64,000 bases of DNA from Terrabacter sp. 28 (GTDB taxonomy: Bacteria > Actinomycetota > Actinomycetes > Actinomycetales > Dermatophilaceae), in assembly GCA_000955875.1 (NCBI GenBank), contig JYOE01000021.1, positions 1 to 64,000 on the forward strand, given 5' to 3'. Positions 34,074 to 41,617 of this stretch are shown in pieces; position 1 is the stretch's first letter, and each line of letters starts with the position of its first letter. The position numbers and the translations under genes are program-made. The notes under the pieces were generated by a model that was not told the DNA's origin, did no database searches, and saw only the letters and a program-made list of their open reading frames with translations.

Positions 34074-35216
34074 ATGTCTGTCCCCGCTCTGCCCAGCCGC
34101 GACGCCATGCTCACGGCGCTGTCGAAGGTCAACGACCCCGAGATCCGCAAGCCGATCACCGAGCTCGGCATGGTCAAGTCGGTCGAGATCGACGACGCCG
34201 GCAAGGTGGACCTCGCGATCTTCCTCACCGTGTCGGGCTGCCCCATGAAGGACACGCTGACCCGCGACACGAGCAACGCGCTGCTGGCCCTCGAGGGCGT
34301 CACCTCCGTGGAGGTCGAGCTCGACGTCATGAGCGACGAGCAGCGCGCCGAGCTGCGCGCGCAGCTGCGTGGCGGGGCCCCCGAGAAGGAGATCCCCTTC
34401 GCCAAGCCCAACAGCCTCACGAGGGTGTACGCCGTCGCGTCCGGCAAGGGCGGCGTCGGCAAGTCCTCGGTGACCGTGAACCTCGCTGCCGCGATGGCCG
34501 AGCAGGGTCTGCGGGTGGGCGTCGTCGACGCCGACGTCTACGGCTTCTCGGTGCCGCGCATGCTCGGCGTCGAGCAGCGCCCGACGCAGGTCGACGACAT
34601 GATCCTGCCCCCCATCAGCCACGACGTGAAGGTCATCTCGATCGGCATGTTCGTGCCCGGCAACCAGCCCGTCGTGTGGCGCGGCCCGATGCTGCACCGG
34701 GCCCTGCAGCAGTTCCTCGGCGACGTCTTCTGGGGCGACCTCGACGTGCTGCTGCTCGACCTGCCGCCCGGCACCGGCGACATCGCCATCTCGGTCGCGC
34801 AGCTCATCCCGACCGCCGAGATCCTCGTCGTGACGACGCCGCAGCAGGCGGCCGCGGAGGTCGCCGAGCGGGCCGGCTCGATCGCGCTGCAGACCCATCA
34901 GCGGGTTGCCGGCGTCATCGAGAACATGAGCTGGCTCGAGCTGCCCGACGGCACCCGCCAGGAGATCTTCGGCTCCGGTGGCGGTCAGGCCGTGGCCGAC
35001 TCGCTGTCCAAGAGCATCGGTGCGCCGGTGCAGCTGCTCGGTCAGATCCCCCTCGACACGCGCCTGCGCGAGGGCGGCGACACCGGCACGCCCGTGGTGC
35101 TCGGCGAGCCCGACTCGGCTGCCGGGGTCGCGCTGCGCGGCATCGCCCGTGGGCTCGGCACCCGCGCCCGCGGCCTCGCCGGTCGCAGCCTCGGCCTCAC
35201 GCCCGCCGGCCGCTGA
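34074..35216 (+). CDS. mrp: Mrp/NBP35-family Fe-S cluster carrier ATPase
   Basis: A 380-residue P-loop ATPase (ApbC/Mrp) that transfers Fe-S clusters to apoproteins. An N-terminal DUF59/MIP18 domain (residues 5-90, VNDPEIRKPITELGMV and SGCPMKDTL) precedes the deviant Walker A GKGGVGKSS near residue 123, and VDADVYGFSVPRMLG and LLLDLPPGTGDI follow. Start 34074 fits a leaderless transcript; an in-frame ATG at 34065 is less likely. A strong hairpin follows the stop. The gene is convergent with the tatB-htrA-rseA-sigE operon, as in other actinobacteria. Confidence 0.93.
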   Translation: MSVPALPSRDAMLTALSKVNDPEIRKPITELGMVKSVEIDDAGKVDLAIFLTVSGCPMKDTLTRDTSNALLALEGVTSVEVELDVMSDEQRAELRAQLRGGAPEKEIPFAKPNSLTRVYAVASGKGGVGKSSVTVNLAAAMAEQGLRVGVVDADVYGFSVPRMLGVEQRPTQVDDMILPPISHDVKVISIGMFVPGNQPVVWRGPMLHRALQQFLGDVFWGDLDVLLLDLPPGTGDIAISVAQLIPTAEILVVTTPQQAAAEVAERAGSIALQTHQRVAGVIENMSWLELPDGTRQEIFGSGGGQAVADSLSKSIGAPVQLLGQIPLDTRLREGGDTGTPVVLGEPDSAAGVALRGIARGLGTRARGLAGRSLGLTPAGR

Positions 35217-35236
35217 CCCGCGCCCTCCCTTCTCCG

Positions 35237-35278
35237 ATCGAAAGAACAGTTCGTCCTCGGACGAACTGTTCTTTCGAT
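35237..35278. terminator. Perfect 20-bp hairpin after mrp
   Basis: Arms 35237-35256 and 35259-35278 are perfect complements with a 2-base loop. The stem is unusually AT-rich for this genome and contains GTTCTTTCGAT, one base different from the GTTCTCTCGAT repeats at 53.6 kb. Confidence 0.8.
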
Positions 35279-35307
35279 TGATGGAGCAGAGCCCAGCTGC
35301 CTCTTCA

Positions 35308-35349
35308 TCGAGAAAGCGATCCGCCCCACGGGCGGATCGCCTTTCTCGA
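35308..35349. terminator. Second hairpin between mrp and tatB
   Basis: Arms 35308-35325 and 35331-35349 pair with a single bulged base around a short loop. It lies 86 bases past the tatB stop and may end the sigE-operon transcript. Nothing else is seen in 35217-35434. Confidence 0.65.
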
Positions 35350-35434
35350 CGCCATGGGGCGGGACGGGACGACAGTCGCCGCGCTCGGGTCCCTGAGACC
35401 CACCGTGAGCCTGGTCGGGCCGCCCGGCGAGCCG

Positions 35435-35788
35435 CTACGTGGCCTCGTCGTCCCAAGGCGTCGGCACGGTCGGGTCGTGCCACTTCGGGGTGCTGACCGG
35501 CTTGTCGACGGCAGGCGTCGGCTCGTCCTCGTCGGGGGGCGAGGCCAGCGCGTCGCGCACGATCTTCCGGGGGTCGTACTGGCGCGGGTCGTAGGCCTTC
35601 CAGTCGACGTCGGAGAACTCCGGCCCCATCTCGTCCTTGAGCTGCTGCTTCGCCCGGTCGGCCATCGTGCGCGCCTGGCGGACGAACTTGCCGAACTTGG
35701 CGGCGTACTCGGGCAGTCGCTCGGGACCGAGGATGAGGATCGCGAGCAGAGCGAGCAGGATCAGCTCCCACCCGTTGATGTCGAACAC
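35435..35788 (-). CDS. tatB: Sec-independent translocase subunit TatB
   Basis: A 117-residue membrane protein. One N-terminal membrane helix (GWELILLALLAILILGPERL) is followed by the amphipathic helix AAKFGKFVRQARTMADRAKQ and a Pro/Asp-rich tail. This is the TatB/TatA layout, and position at the end of the sigE-rseA-htrA operon identifies TatB. It works with TatC in exporting folded twin-arginine proteins, such as the extensin-like protein at 27.4 kb. Confidence 0.92.
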   Translation of the reverse strand: MFDINGWELILLALLAILILGPERLPEYAAKFGKFVRQARTMADRAKQQLKDEMGPEFSDVDWKAYDPRQYDPRKIVRDALASPPDEDEPTPAVDKPVSTPKWHDPTVPTPWDDEAT

Positions 35789-35858
35789 AGTCCCTCGCTT
35801 CCAGCGCGTCTCGGCGCCGCCATCCTATGTCGGCGGCCAGCCGTCGGCCGCGCGGGGA

Positions 35859-37571
35859 CTACTTGCCCGGATCGGCCTCGAGCTTCATGGTCAGCTCGAT
35901 CTCCTGGCCGCCGCGCTCGACCTTGAGCCTCACCGTGTCGCCGACGGCCCGCGCCCGGATGGAGACGATGAGCTGGTCGGGCGTGCGGATGCGCTTGCCC
36001 TCGAAGCCGACGACGACGTCGCCGGCCTTGACGCCGGCCTTAGCGGCGGGGCCGCCGGCCGTCACGGCGCCGGGCGCGTCGGACACCTGGGCGCCGTCGC
36101 CGGAGAAGGTGCGGTCGAGCGAGACGCCGATGATCGGGTGGGTGGCCTTGCCCGTCGCGATGAGCTGGTCGGCGGTGCGCCGGGCCTGGTCGCTCGGGAT
36201 GGCGAAGCCGAGCCCGATGCTGCCGCCGGTGGAGCCGGTGGTGCCCGGGACCCGGGCGATGGCGCTGTTGATGCCGATGACGTCGCCGCTCATGTCGAGC
36301 AGGGGGCCACCCGAGTTGCCGGGGTTGATGGCCGTGTCGGTCTGGATCGCGTTGATGAACGAGGACTCGGGGCCCTCGCCGGCGCTGACCGGCCGGTTGA
36401 GCGCGCTGACGATGCCGGTGGTCACGGTCTGGTCGAGCCCGAGCGGCGCCCCGACGGCGATCACCTGGTCGCCGACGACGACCTTGTCGGAAGGCCCGAG
36501 CCGCAGGGGCGTCAGGTCGGTGCGCGCGATCTTCAGCACCGCGAGGTCGTAGCTGGTGTCGCGGCCGACGATCGTGGCCTTCTGCGCGTCGCCGTTGCTG
36601 AGCACGACCTCGATGTCGCCGCCCGGGGCCGCCGCGACGACGTGGTTGTTCGTCAGCACGTGCCCCTTCTTGTCGATGACGAAGCCCGACCCTGTGGCCG
36701 ACCCCTCACTGCCGCCGTCGACCTTGATCGTGACGACGCTGGGCAGGGCGGCCGCGGCGATGTTGGCGACCGAGCCGGGCGGTCGCGCGGTCGCACCGGG
36801 GCCGGGCTCGGGCAGCGTGGACGTGCCGGTGTTGATGCGGTCCTCGGCGAGCTGGCCGGCCACTCCGCCGACGAGCCCCGAGAGCAGGCAGAGCCCTGCC
36901 ACCGCCGCGACGAGTCGCCCGCGTCGCCGGCGGGCCGGGGCCGGAGGATCGTCGGTCAGCAGCACGCCGCCGGCCGAGGGTCCGGCGGAGGGTGACCCGT
37001 AGGTCCAGCCCAGCGGGCCACCACTTGCGTATGCCGTCGCGCCGGCGCTCGCGGCCCCGCTCGCTGCCGCTGCGGCATCGTCAGCGGTGGCCGGGCCGGC
37101 CGCAGGGGCGGCTACCGGCGTGCTCGGGTCACCGTCGTGCGCCGGAGGTGCGTAGGCGGAACGGTGCGCCTGATCGGCTCTGGCGTCGGCGCGGTCGCTG
37201 CCCCAGGACGAGTCGGCCCTGGCCGGGACCCCGGCACCCTCGCCCGGGTGCTCGCCACCGAAGACGTCGAACCAGGCGTCGTCACCGTTGTCGTCGCCGC
37301 GACCGCCCGGCATCGAGCCGGTCGGGCCACCCGTGGGGGGCTCCGGCTGAGGGGCGGCGGCGGACGCGGGCGGGCCCGGCTGGGCCGCTGGTCCAGCCGG
37401 GATGGCCCGGGTGTCGTGCAGGTCGATGATGCCGGTCGGCTCACGGTCCGGGGCAGGTGCTGCGGCGACGGCGTCCTGCTCGGCGGGTCGCGCGGGTGAA
37501 GCGGGCTCGGGCACCTCTGCGGCAGGGGCCGGGGTCGGCTCGCGGTCCGGCGTCGTCGACTCGTCGGTCAT
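35859..37571 (-). CDS. htrA: HtrA/DegP-type serine protease with PDZ domain
   Basis: A 570-residue membrane-anchored envelope protease. A long Pro/Ala/Asp-rich cytosolic region fills residues 1-215, with one membrane helix near 218-240. The trypsin-like domain has His in VLTNNHVV (about 307), Asp in TSYDLAVLK (about 339) and Ser in NPGNSGGPLL (about 417). A single PDZ domain (residues 470-560, GDVVVGFEGKRI) closes the protein. It overlaps rseA by ATGA. In mycobacteria HtrA acts with RseA and SigE in envelope stress. The intracellular region is unusually long. Confidence 0.94.
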   Translation of the reverse strand: MTDESTTPDREPTPAPAAEVPEPASPARPAEQDAVAAAPAPDREPTGIIDLHDTRAIPAGPAAQPGPPASAAAPQPEPPTGGPTGSMPGGRGDDNGDDAWFDVFGGEHPGEGAGVPARADSSWGSDRADARADQAHRSAYAPPAHDGDPSTPVAAPAAGPATADDAAAAASGAASAGATAYASGGPLGWTYGSPSAGPSAGGVLLTDDPPAPARRRRGRLVAAVAGLCLLSGLVGGVAGQLAEDRINTGTSTLPEPGPGATARPPGSVANIAAAALPSVVTIKVDGGSEGSATGSGFVIDKKGHVLTNNHVVAAAPGGDIEVVLSNGDAQKATIVGRDTSYDLAVLKIARTDLTPLRLGPSDKVVVGDQVIAVGAPLGLDQTVTTGIVSALNRPVSAGEGPESSFINAIQTDTAINPGNSGGPLLDMSGDVIGINSAIARVPGTTGSTGGSIGLGFAIPSDQARRTADQLIATGKATHPIIGVSLDRTFSGDGAQVSDAPGAVTAGGPAAKAGVKAGDVVVGFEGKRIRTPDQLIVSIRARAVGDTVRLKVERGGQEIELTMKLEADPGK

Positions 37572-38245
37572 GGGCTCGATTGTGCCGAACTGACGTCGGC
37601 GCCGCGCAGGAGGGCCCGCGCACCGGACGGCGTGGGCGCACGGTTGACGACGCGGGTCGTCACGACCCAGTAGGCCGAGCGGCTGGCGGCCTCGGTGCTG
37701 CGCTGCCCGTCGCGGTTCGTCACGCGCGCTGCCGGCAGCGCGGTGCCGCCGAGGTTGGACGAGCCCACGGTGGCACCGAGGTTCGCGACGGGAGGACGCA
37801 CCACGGCCGCCCGGGTGCCCGGGACGGGCGTGATGGCCAGGCCCCACGCCGCGGCCACGGAGGCGCCGGCGGCGATCGAGGCGACCACCGCGGCGCGCAT
37901 GGGCGAGCGGTGCAGGGCGGGGGCGGTCGGCCGCACGGTGGGCACGGGCTCGTAGGACGGCGTCGACGGCATGCGGAAGCCGAGGGGCGGCATCGGCACG
38001 CGCGGCGCGTCGGCCCCCGGCGCGGACTGCGCAGGTGCGGCCGCGGCGAGCCCCATGAGCGAGGTGCGCAGGCTCATCGGCACGCCGGTGTCGGCCCGCA
38101 GCGACGCGACGATGCGCCGCTCCTGGTCGGCGGCGGCGCGGCACGACGTGCAGCACACGACGTGCTTGTCGTAGAGGTGCAGGAGCGCAGGCGGGAGCGC
38201 ACGGTCGACGTACGCGCGTACGTGTCCCTTCAGGTGCGGCGTCAC
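37568..38245 (-). CDS. rseA: Anti-sigma factor RseA
   Basis: A 225-residue zinc anti-sigma factor. HVVCCTSC gives the motif H28-x3-C32-x2-C35 in the small helical sigma-binding domain. A likely membrane segment lies near residues 118-138 (AAVVASIAAGASVAAAWGLA). It sits between sigE and htrA, overlaps htrA by 4 bases and starts 18 bases after sigE, the conserved mycobacterial arrangement in which RseA holds SigE inactive. Confidence 0.88.
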   Translation of the reverse strand: MTPHLKGHVRAYVDRALPPALLHLYDKHVVCCTSCRAAADQERRIVASLRADTGVPMSLRTSLMGLAAAAPAQSAPGADAPRVPMPPLGFRMPSTPSYEPVPTVRPTAPALHRSPMRAAVVASIAAGASVAAAWGLAITPVPGTRAAVVRPPVANLGATVGSSNLGGTALPAARVTNRDGQRSTEAASRSAYWVVTTRVVNRAPTPSGARALLRGADVSSAQSSP

Positions 38246-38263
38246 GACATCACCCCGGCCCCA

Positions 38264-38923
38264 TCAGCGCGTGCTCGCCGCGACTCGACGACCGGGAAGG
38301 CGCAGGCCGGCGCGGCCGGTTCGCGTGCCGGGTTTGGCGGGGCGGGCCGCAGCGGCGACCTCGGGGGCCCGGTGGGCGAGGGCCTCGCGCAGCTGGGCGC
38401 GGCCGCGGTGGATGCGCGAGCGCACGGTGCCCAGCTTGACGCCGAGCGTCGCGCTGATCTCCTCGTAGGACAGGCCCTCGATGTCGCACAGGACGACGGC
38501 GGCGCGGAACTCCGGGGCGAGCGCGTCGAGGGCCCGCTGCACGTCGTCGTCGAAACGGGCGTCGTGATAGGTCTGCTCCGGGCCCTTCTCGAAGCTCGGG
38601 AGGCGGCCCGCGGCGTCGTCCGGGAGGGCGTCGAAGCGGATGCGCTGCTTGCGCCGCATCTTGTCGAGGAAGACGTTCGTGGTGATGCGGTGCAGCCAGC
38701 CCTCGAACGTGCCGGGCTGGTAGGAGTGCAGGGAGCGGAAGACGCGCACGAACACGTCGTGCGTCAGGTCCTCGGCGTCGTGGGGGTTGCCCGTCAGGCG
38801 GTAGGCCAGGCGGTAGACGCGGGCCGAGTGCTGCTCCACGATCTCCTCCCAGGTGGGAGGCGTCCATGTCGAGTCGGCCTGCTCCCCGGGGGCGGGAGAG
38901 GTGGACGTCACGCTGGTGCTCAC
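38264..38923 (-). CDS. sigE: ECF sigma factor SigE
   Basis: A 219-residue ECF sigma factor. Region 2 (YRLAYRLTGNPHDAEDLTHD, then GTFEGWLHRITTNVFLDKMR) binds the -10 element and region 4 (FRAAVVLCDIEGLSYEEISA, then GTVRSRIHRGRAQLREAL) the -35. The N-terminal 25 residues are Ser/Thr-rich. It starts with GTG at 38923, and a promoter with GGGAAC-N17-CGTTAT lies just upstream, suggesting autoregulation. The operon rseA-htrA-tatB follows. It controls envelope stress responses in relatives. Confidence 0.95.
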   Translation of the reverse strand: MSTSVTSTSPAPGEQADSTWTPPTWEEIVEQHSARVYRLAYRLTGNPHDAEDLTHDVFVRVFRSLHSYQPGTFEGWLHRITTNVFLDKMRRKQRIRFDALPDDAAGRLPSFEKGPEQTYHDARFDDDVQRALDALAPEFRAAVVLCDIEGLSYEEISATLGVKLGTVRSRIHRGRAQLREALAHRAPEVAAAARPAKPGTRTGRAGLRLPGRRVAASTR

Positions 38924-38958
38924 TGGGGGCAGGGCCTTTCACGGGGACGGTTCATCGA

Positions 38959-38988
38959 CATAACGCCGTCGATGTTCGATTCGTTCCC
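38959..38988 (-). promoter_or_regulatory. ECF-type promoter of sigE, probably autoregulated
   Basis: On the minus strand GGGAAC (38983-38988) and CGTTA (38961-38965) are 17 bases apart, matching the GGRAC...CGTT pattern read by mycobacterial SigE. The predicted transcript starts about 30 bases before the GTG. The rest of 38924-39076 shows nothing clear. Confidence 0.65.
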
Positions 38989-39076
38989 ACTGATCGTCCC
39001 GACTCCGGCTGTCGGGGCGCCAGCCGGAACCTGTGGATCGCCTGTGGGTCGTGCTCGGTGTGGCGCGGACCGACGG

Positions 39077-39535
39077 TCACGGCGACTGCTCGGATCCGTC
39101 GTGCGGGACGGCCTCGTGATGGCGCCGGCCGTGGGTGCGACGGTCCTCCTTCATCTCGGCCTCGAAGAGGTGTCGGCGGCCGCCGGCGAGGTCGTCGCGG
39201 GCGAGCGCCTCGAGCCGCTTGAACGTCGCGTAGTAGCCGTCGTCGTACTCCTCGACGACCTGGAAGGTCCAGCGGCCCTCGATGACGTTGCGCCCCACGA
39301 GCTCGGTGGAGACCTGCTCGGCCAGCTCGGCGTGCCCCGCGTCGCGCAGCAGGTCCACGGCCTCGCCGAGCGCCAGGTCGGCCATCCCGGTCAGGCGGTG
39401 GAAGCCGTAGAGGTGCCCGCGTGCGTCCTCGACGACCTCGAGGGCCTCGGAGAGCTTGCCGAGCGCCTCCACGGTCGCGTCGTCGAGGCCCTCGGGGCGC
39501 CGGTGCTCTGTGGTCGGCCGGTCCGCTTCGTCCAT
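39077..39535 (-). CDS. Conserved helical protein of unknown function
   Basis: A 152-residue acidic and mostly helical protein. The central part (LGKLSEALEVVEDARGHLYG and FHRLTGMADLALGEAVDLLR) reads as a helical bundle with His and Glu residues, but no diiron pattern is certain. The C-terminus is His/Arg-rich (HGRRHHEAVPHDG). No signal peptide. Its start is 72 bases from the divergent methyltransferase, with which it shares a promoter region. I do not recognise the family. Confidence 0.7.
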   Translation of the reverse strand: MDEADRPTTEHRRPEGLDDATVEALGKLSEALEVVEDARGHLYGFHRLTGMADLALGEAVDLLRDAGHAELAEQVSTELVGRNVIEGRWTFQVVEEYDDGYYATFKRLEALARDDLAGGRRHLFEAEMKEDRRTHGRRHHEAVPHDGSEQSP

Positions 39536-39594
39536 GACCCGATCCTTACCCGATCGGGCACGAGAGGCAGCCGAAGTCGTCGATCCGGTCACAG

Positions 39595-39600
39595 TAGGGT
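39595..39600 (+). promoter_or_regulatory. -10 box of leaderless methyltransferase gene
   Basis: TAGGGT lies seven bases before the ATG at 39608. Confidence 0.5.
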
Positions 39601-39607
39601 GACGGAC

Positions 39608-40231
39608 ATGAGCACCCAGAAGGTCGCAGCCTGGTCGCACGCCGAGGAGTTCGTCGCCGCGAGCGAGCACGTCGACGAGGCCCGCCGGCGAGGTGAGGAG
39701 CTCGGCGCCGAGTCGGTCGGCAACGGCGTGGGGTCGGTGCTGCAGATGCTCGCGGCCGCCATCGGCGCCAAGGCGGTCATGGAGATCGGCACCGGCGCAG
39801 GCGCCTCCGGCCTGTGGCTGCTCGGCGGCATGCCCGCCGACGGCATCCTCACGACCATCGACCTCGACACCGAGCACCAGCGCGCCGCCCGCGAGGCGTT
39901 CGCGGCCGCGGGCATCGCCCACCAGCGCACCCGTGTCATCGCCGGGCGTGCTCTCGAGGTGCTCCCCCGCATGACCGACGCCGCCTACGACCTCGTCGTC
40001 GTCGACGCCGACAAGCAGGAGTACCCGGACTACCTCACCCAGGCCACGCGCCTGCTGCGCCCCGGTGGCACGCTCGTCATGACGTGGAGCGACAAGGAGT
40101 CCGACCCCGCCAACCGCGACACCGAGACCCGCACCCTGCGCGACGTCGGCCGCGCCATCCGCGACCACGACCAGTTCGCCGTGTCCCTGCTGCCCGTCGG
40201 CGAGGGCCTGCTCGTCGCCGTGAAGCGATAG
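39608..40231 (+). CDS. SAM-dependent O-methyltransferase
   Basis: A 207-residue class I methyltransferase of the catechol/caffeoyl-CoA O-methyltransferase family. The SAM motif is VMEIGTGAGASGLWLLGGM, and YDLVVVDADKQEYPDYL contains metal-binding Asp residues. The M. tuberculosis gene next to sigE (Rv1220c) is of the same type, so this neighbourhood is conserved. Substrate is unknown. The TAG stop is the first base of a perfect terminator stem. Confidence 0.9.
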   Translation: MSTQKVAAWSHAEEFVAASEHVDEARRRGEELGAESVGNGVGSVLQMLAAAIGAKAVMEIGTGAGASGLWLLGGMPADGILTTIDLDTEHQRAAREAFAAAGIAHQRTRVIAGRALEVLPRMTDAAYDLVVVDADKQEYPDYLTQATRLLRPGGTLVMTWSDKESDPANRDTETRTLRDVGRAIRDHDQFAVSLLPVGEGLLVAVKR

Positions 40232-40272
40232 ATCACGTATGCCGCCCGGCGGGCCGGGCGGCATACGTGATC
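40231..40272. terminator. Terminator built from facing CGGCATAC motifs
   Basis: Perfect 19-base arms (40231-40249 and 40254-40272) with a 4-base loop. Each arm contains one copy of the dispersed motif in inverted orientation, extended to GGCATACGTGATC. It begins at the last base of the methyltransferase stop. Confidence 0.88.
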
Positions 40273-40310
40273 GGTGGACCGGGCCAGGTGGATGTGCCCG
40301 GGGACGCGAA

Positions 40311-40340
40311 ACGGCCCCCGACCTGGCGGTCAGGGGCCGT
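40311..40340 (-). terminator. Terminator of the DUF3117 gene
   Basis: Thirteen-base arms 40311-40323 and 40328-40340, with one mismatch and a TGGC loop, 23 bases past the DUF3117 stop. Confidence 0.7.
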
Positions 40341-40362
40341 CGAACCTGGATCGGGCGAGGGG

Positions 40363-40536
40363 TCAGCTGACGCCGTCACAACCCTGGATCGCGTCACGCA
40401 GAGCTGCAGCCTCGTCGGGGGTCATCTCGACGACGAGCCGGCCACCGCCCTCAAGGGGCATCCGCAGCACGATGCCGCGGCCCTCCTTGACGACCTCGAG
40501 CGGGCCATCGCCGGTCCTCGGCTTCATTGCTGCCAT
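40363..40536 (-). CDS. DUF3117 small protein
   Basis: A 57-residue protein: MAAMKPRTGDGPLEVVKEG at the start, then RMPLEGGGRLVVEMTPDEA and a short C-terminal helix ending DGVS. This is the DUF3117 family, nearly invariant across actinobacteria; the M. tuberculosis member is Rv1211, reported as calmodulin-like. GAAGGGGA precedes the start. A small GTCTCG/CGAGAC hairpin (40592-40607) lies in its upstream region. Function remains unknown. It is easily missed because of its size. Confidence 0.9.
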   Translation of the reverse strand: MAAMKPRTGDGPLEVVKEGRGIVLRMPLEGGGRLVVEMTPDEAAALRDAIQGCDGVS

Positions 40537-40688
40537 GGTTCCCCTTCCCTAGGAATCCTCGGTCTTTGGTCCCATTATTCCGTGTCTCGTTTGCGAGACC
40601 TAATTGGGGATGTGAGAGTCCGCACGTCAGGGCCTTGCGGAGCCCGTCCCGCTTCCCCGCCGGGACGGATTGGGACAGAGTGACGCCC

Positions 40689-41522
40689 ATGACCGAGACC
40701 GCCGACGACCGCCGTCCCGCCGAGAGCCCCGACTCCCCCACACCCCTGCTCGTCGAGGTGACCGACGGCGTCGCGTGGCTGCGGCTCAACCGACCCGATG
40801 CCATGAACAGCCTCGACAACGCCCTCAAGGACGCCCTCGTGGCGGCGCTGCGCGAGGTCGGCGAGGACCCCGCGGTCCGCTGCGTGGTGCTGACCGGCAG
40901 CGGGCGCGCCTTCTGCGTCGGTCAGGACCTCAAGGAGCACGTGCGCAGCCTCGGCGACCCGAGCTCCACGCTCGCCACCACGGTCACCGACCACTACAAC
41001 CCGATCGTCATCGCCCTGTCGACGATGAACAAGCCGGTCGTCGCGGCGCTCAACGGGGTGGCGGCCGGCGCCGGGCTCAGCTTCGCGCTCGCCTGCGACT
41101 TCCGCATCGCCTCCGACCGGGCGGGCCTCAACACCTCGTTCGCGGGGATCGCGCTCTCGTGCGACTCCGGCGCGTCATGGTCGCTCCCCCGCCTCGTCGG
41201 GCCGGCGCGCGCCAAGGAGCTGCTGCTGATGCCGCGCACCGTCCCGGCCGACGAGGCCTTGGCGCTGGGGCTCGTGACGAGGGTCGTGCCGGCCGACGAG
41301 CTCGAGACCGCGGCCGGCGATCTTGCGCGGCAGCTCGCCGACGGCCCGACCCTGGCCTACGGTTCGATCCGGCGCGCGGTCGCCTACTCCGCGAGCGCCG
41401 ACCTGGCGGACGCCCTCGCCAACGAGGCCGAGCTGATGGCCCTCACCGGGGCGAGCAACGACCACCGTGCGGCGGTCGATGCCTTCCTCGCCAAGCAGGC
41501 CCCGACCTACACCGGCACCTGA
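40689..41522 (+). CDS. Enoyl-CoA hydratase/isomerase family protein
   Basis: A 277-residue crotonase-fold enzyme. The first oxyanion loop is in LTGSGRAFCVGQDLKE and the second in NGVAAGAGLSFALACDFRIA. At the place of the usual first catalytic Glu the sequence reads FAGIALSCDSGASWSLPRLVG, so an acidic residue is shifted, and hydration chemistry is therefore not certain. PaaG-like isomerases have a similar pattern. It is a single gene, divergent from DUF3117. Confidence 0.87.
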   Translation: MTETADDRRPAESPDSPTPLLVEVTDGVAWLRLNRPDAMNSLDNALKDALVAALREVGEDPAVRCVVLTGSGRAFCVGQDLKEHVRSLGDPSSTLATTVTDHYNPIVIALSTMNKPVVAALNGVAAGAGLSFALACDFRIASDRAGLNTSFAGIALSCDSGASWSLPRLVGPARAKELLLMPRTVPADEALALGLVTRVVPADELETAAGDLARQLADGPTLAYGSIRRAVAYSASADLADALANEAELMALTGASNDHRAAVDAFLAKQAPTYTGT

Positions 41523-41617
41523 CGCGGTCTGACGCCCAGGAGGGCGGTCGCACATCCGCCGGGCCATCCGTCATCGAGCACTCGGGTTGCCCCTCGGGCG
41601 GGTTCGAGCGTCGTCGG

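Noticed and set aside
35237..35278. LexA/SOS box in the AT-rich hairpin
   Set aside because: GAAC and GTTC are present, but their spacing does not fit the actinobacterial GAAC-N4-GTTC box and there is no downstream promoter.
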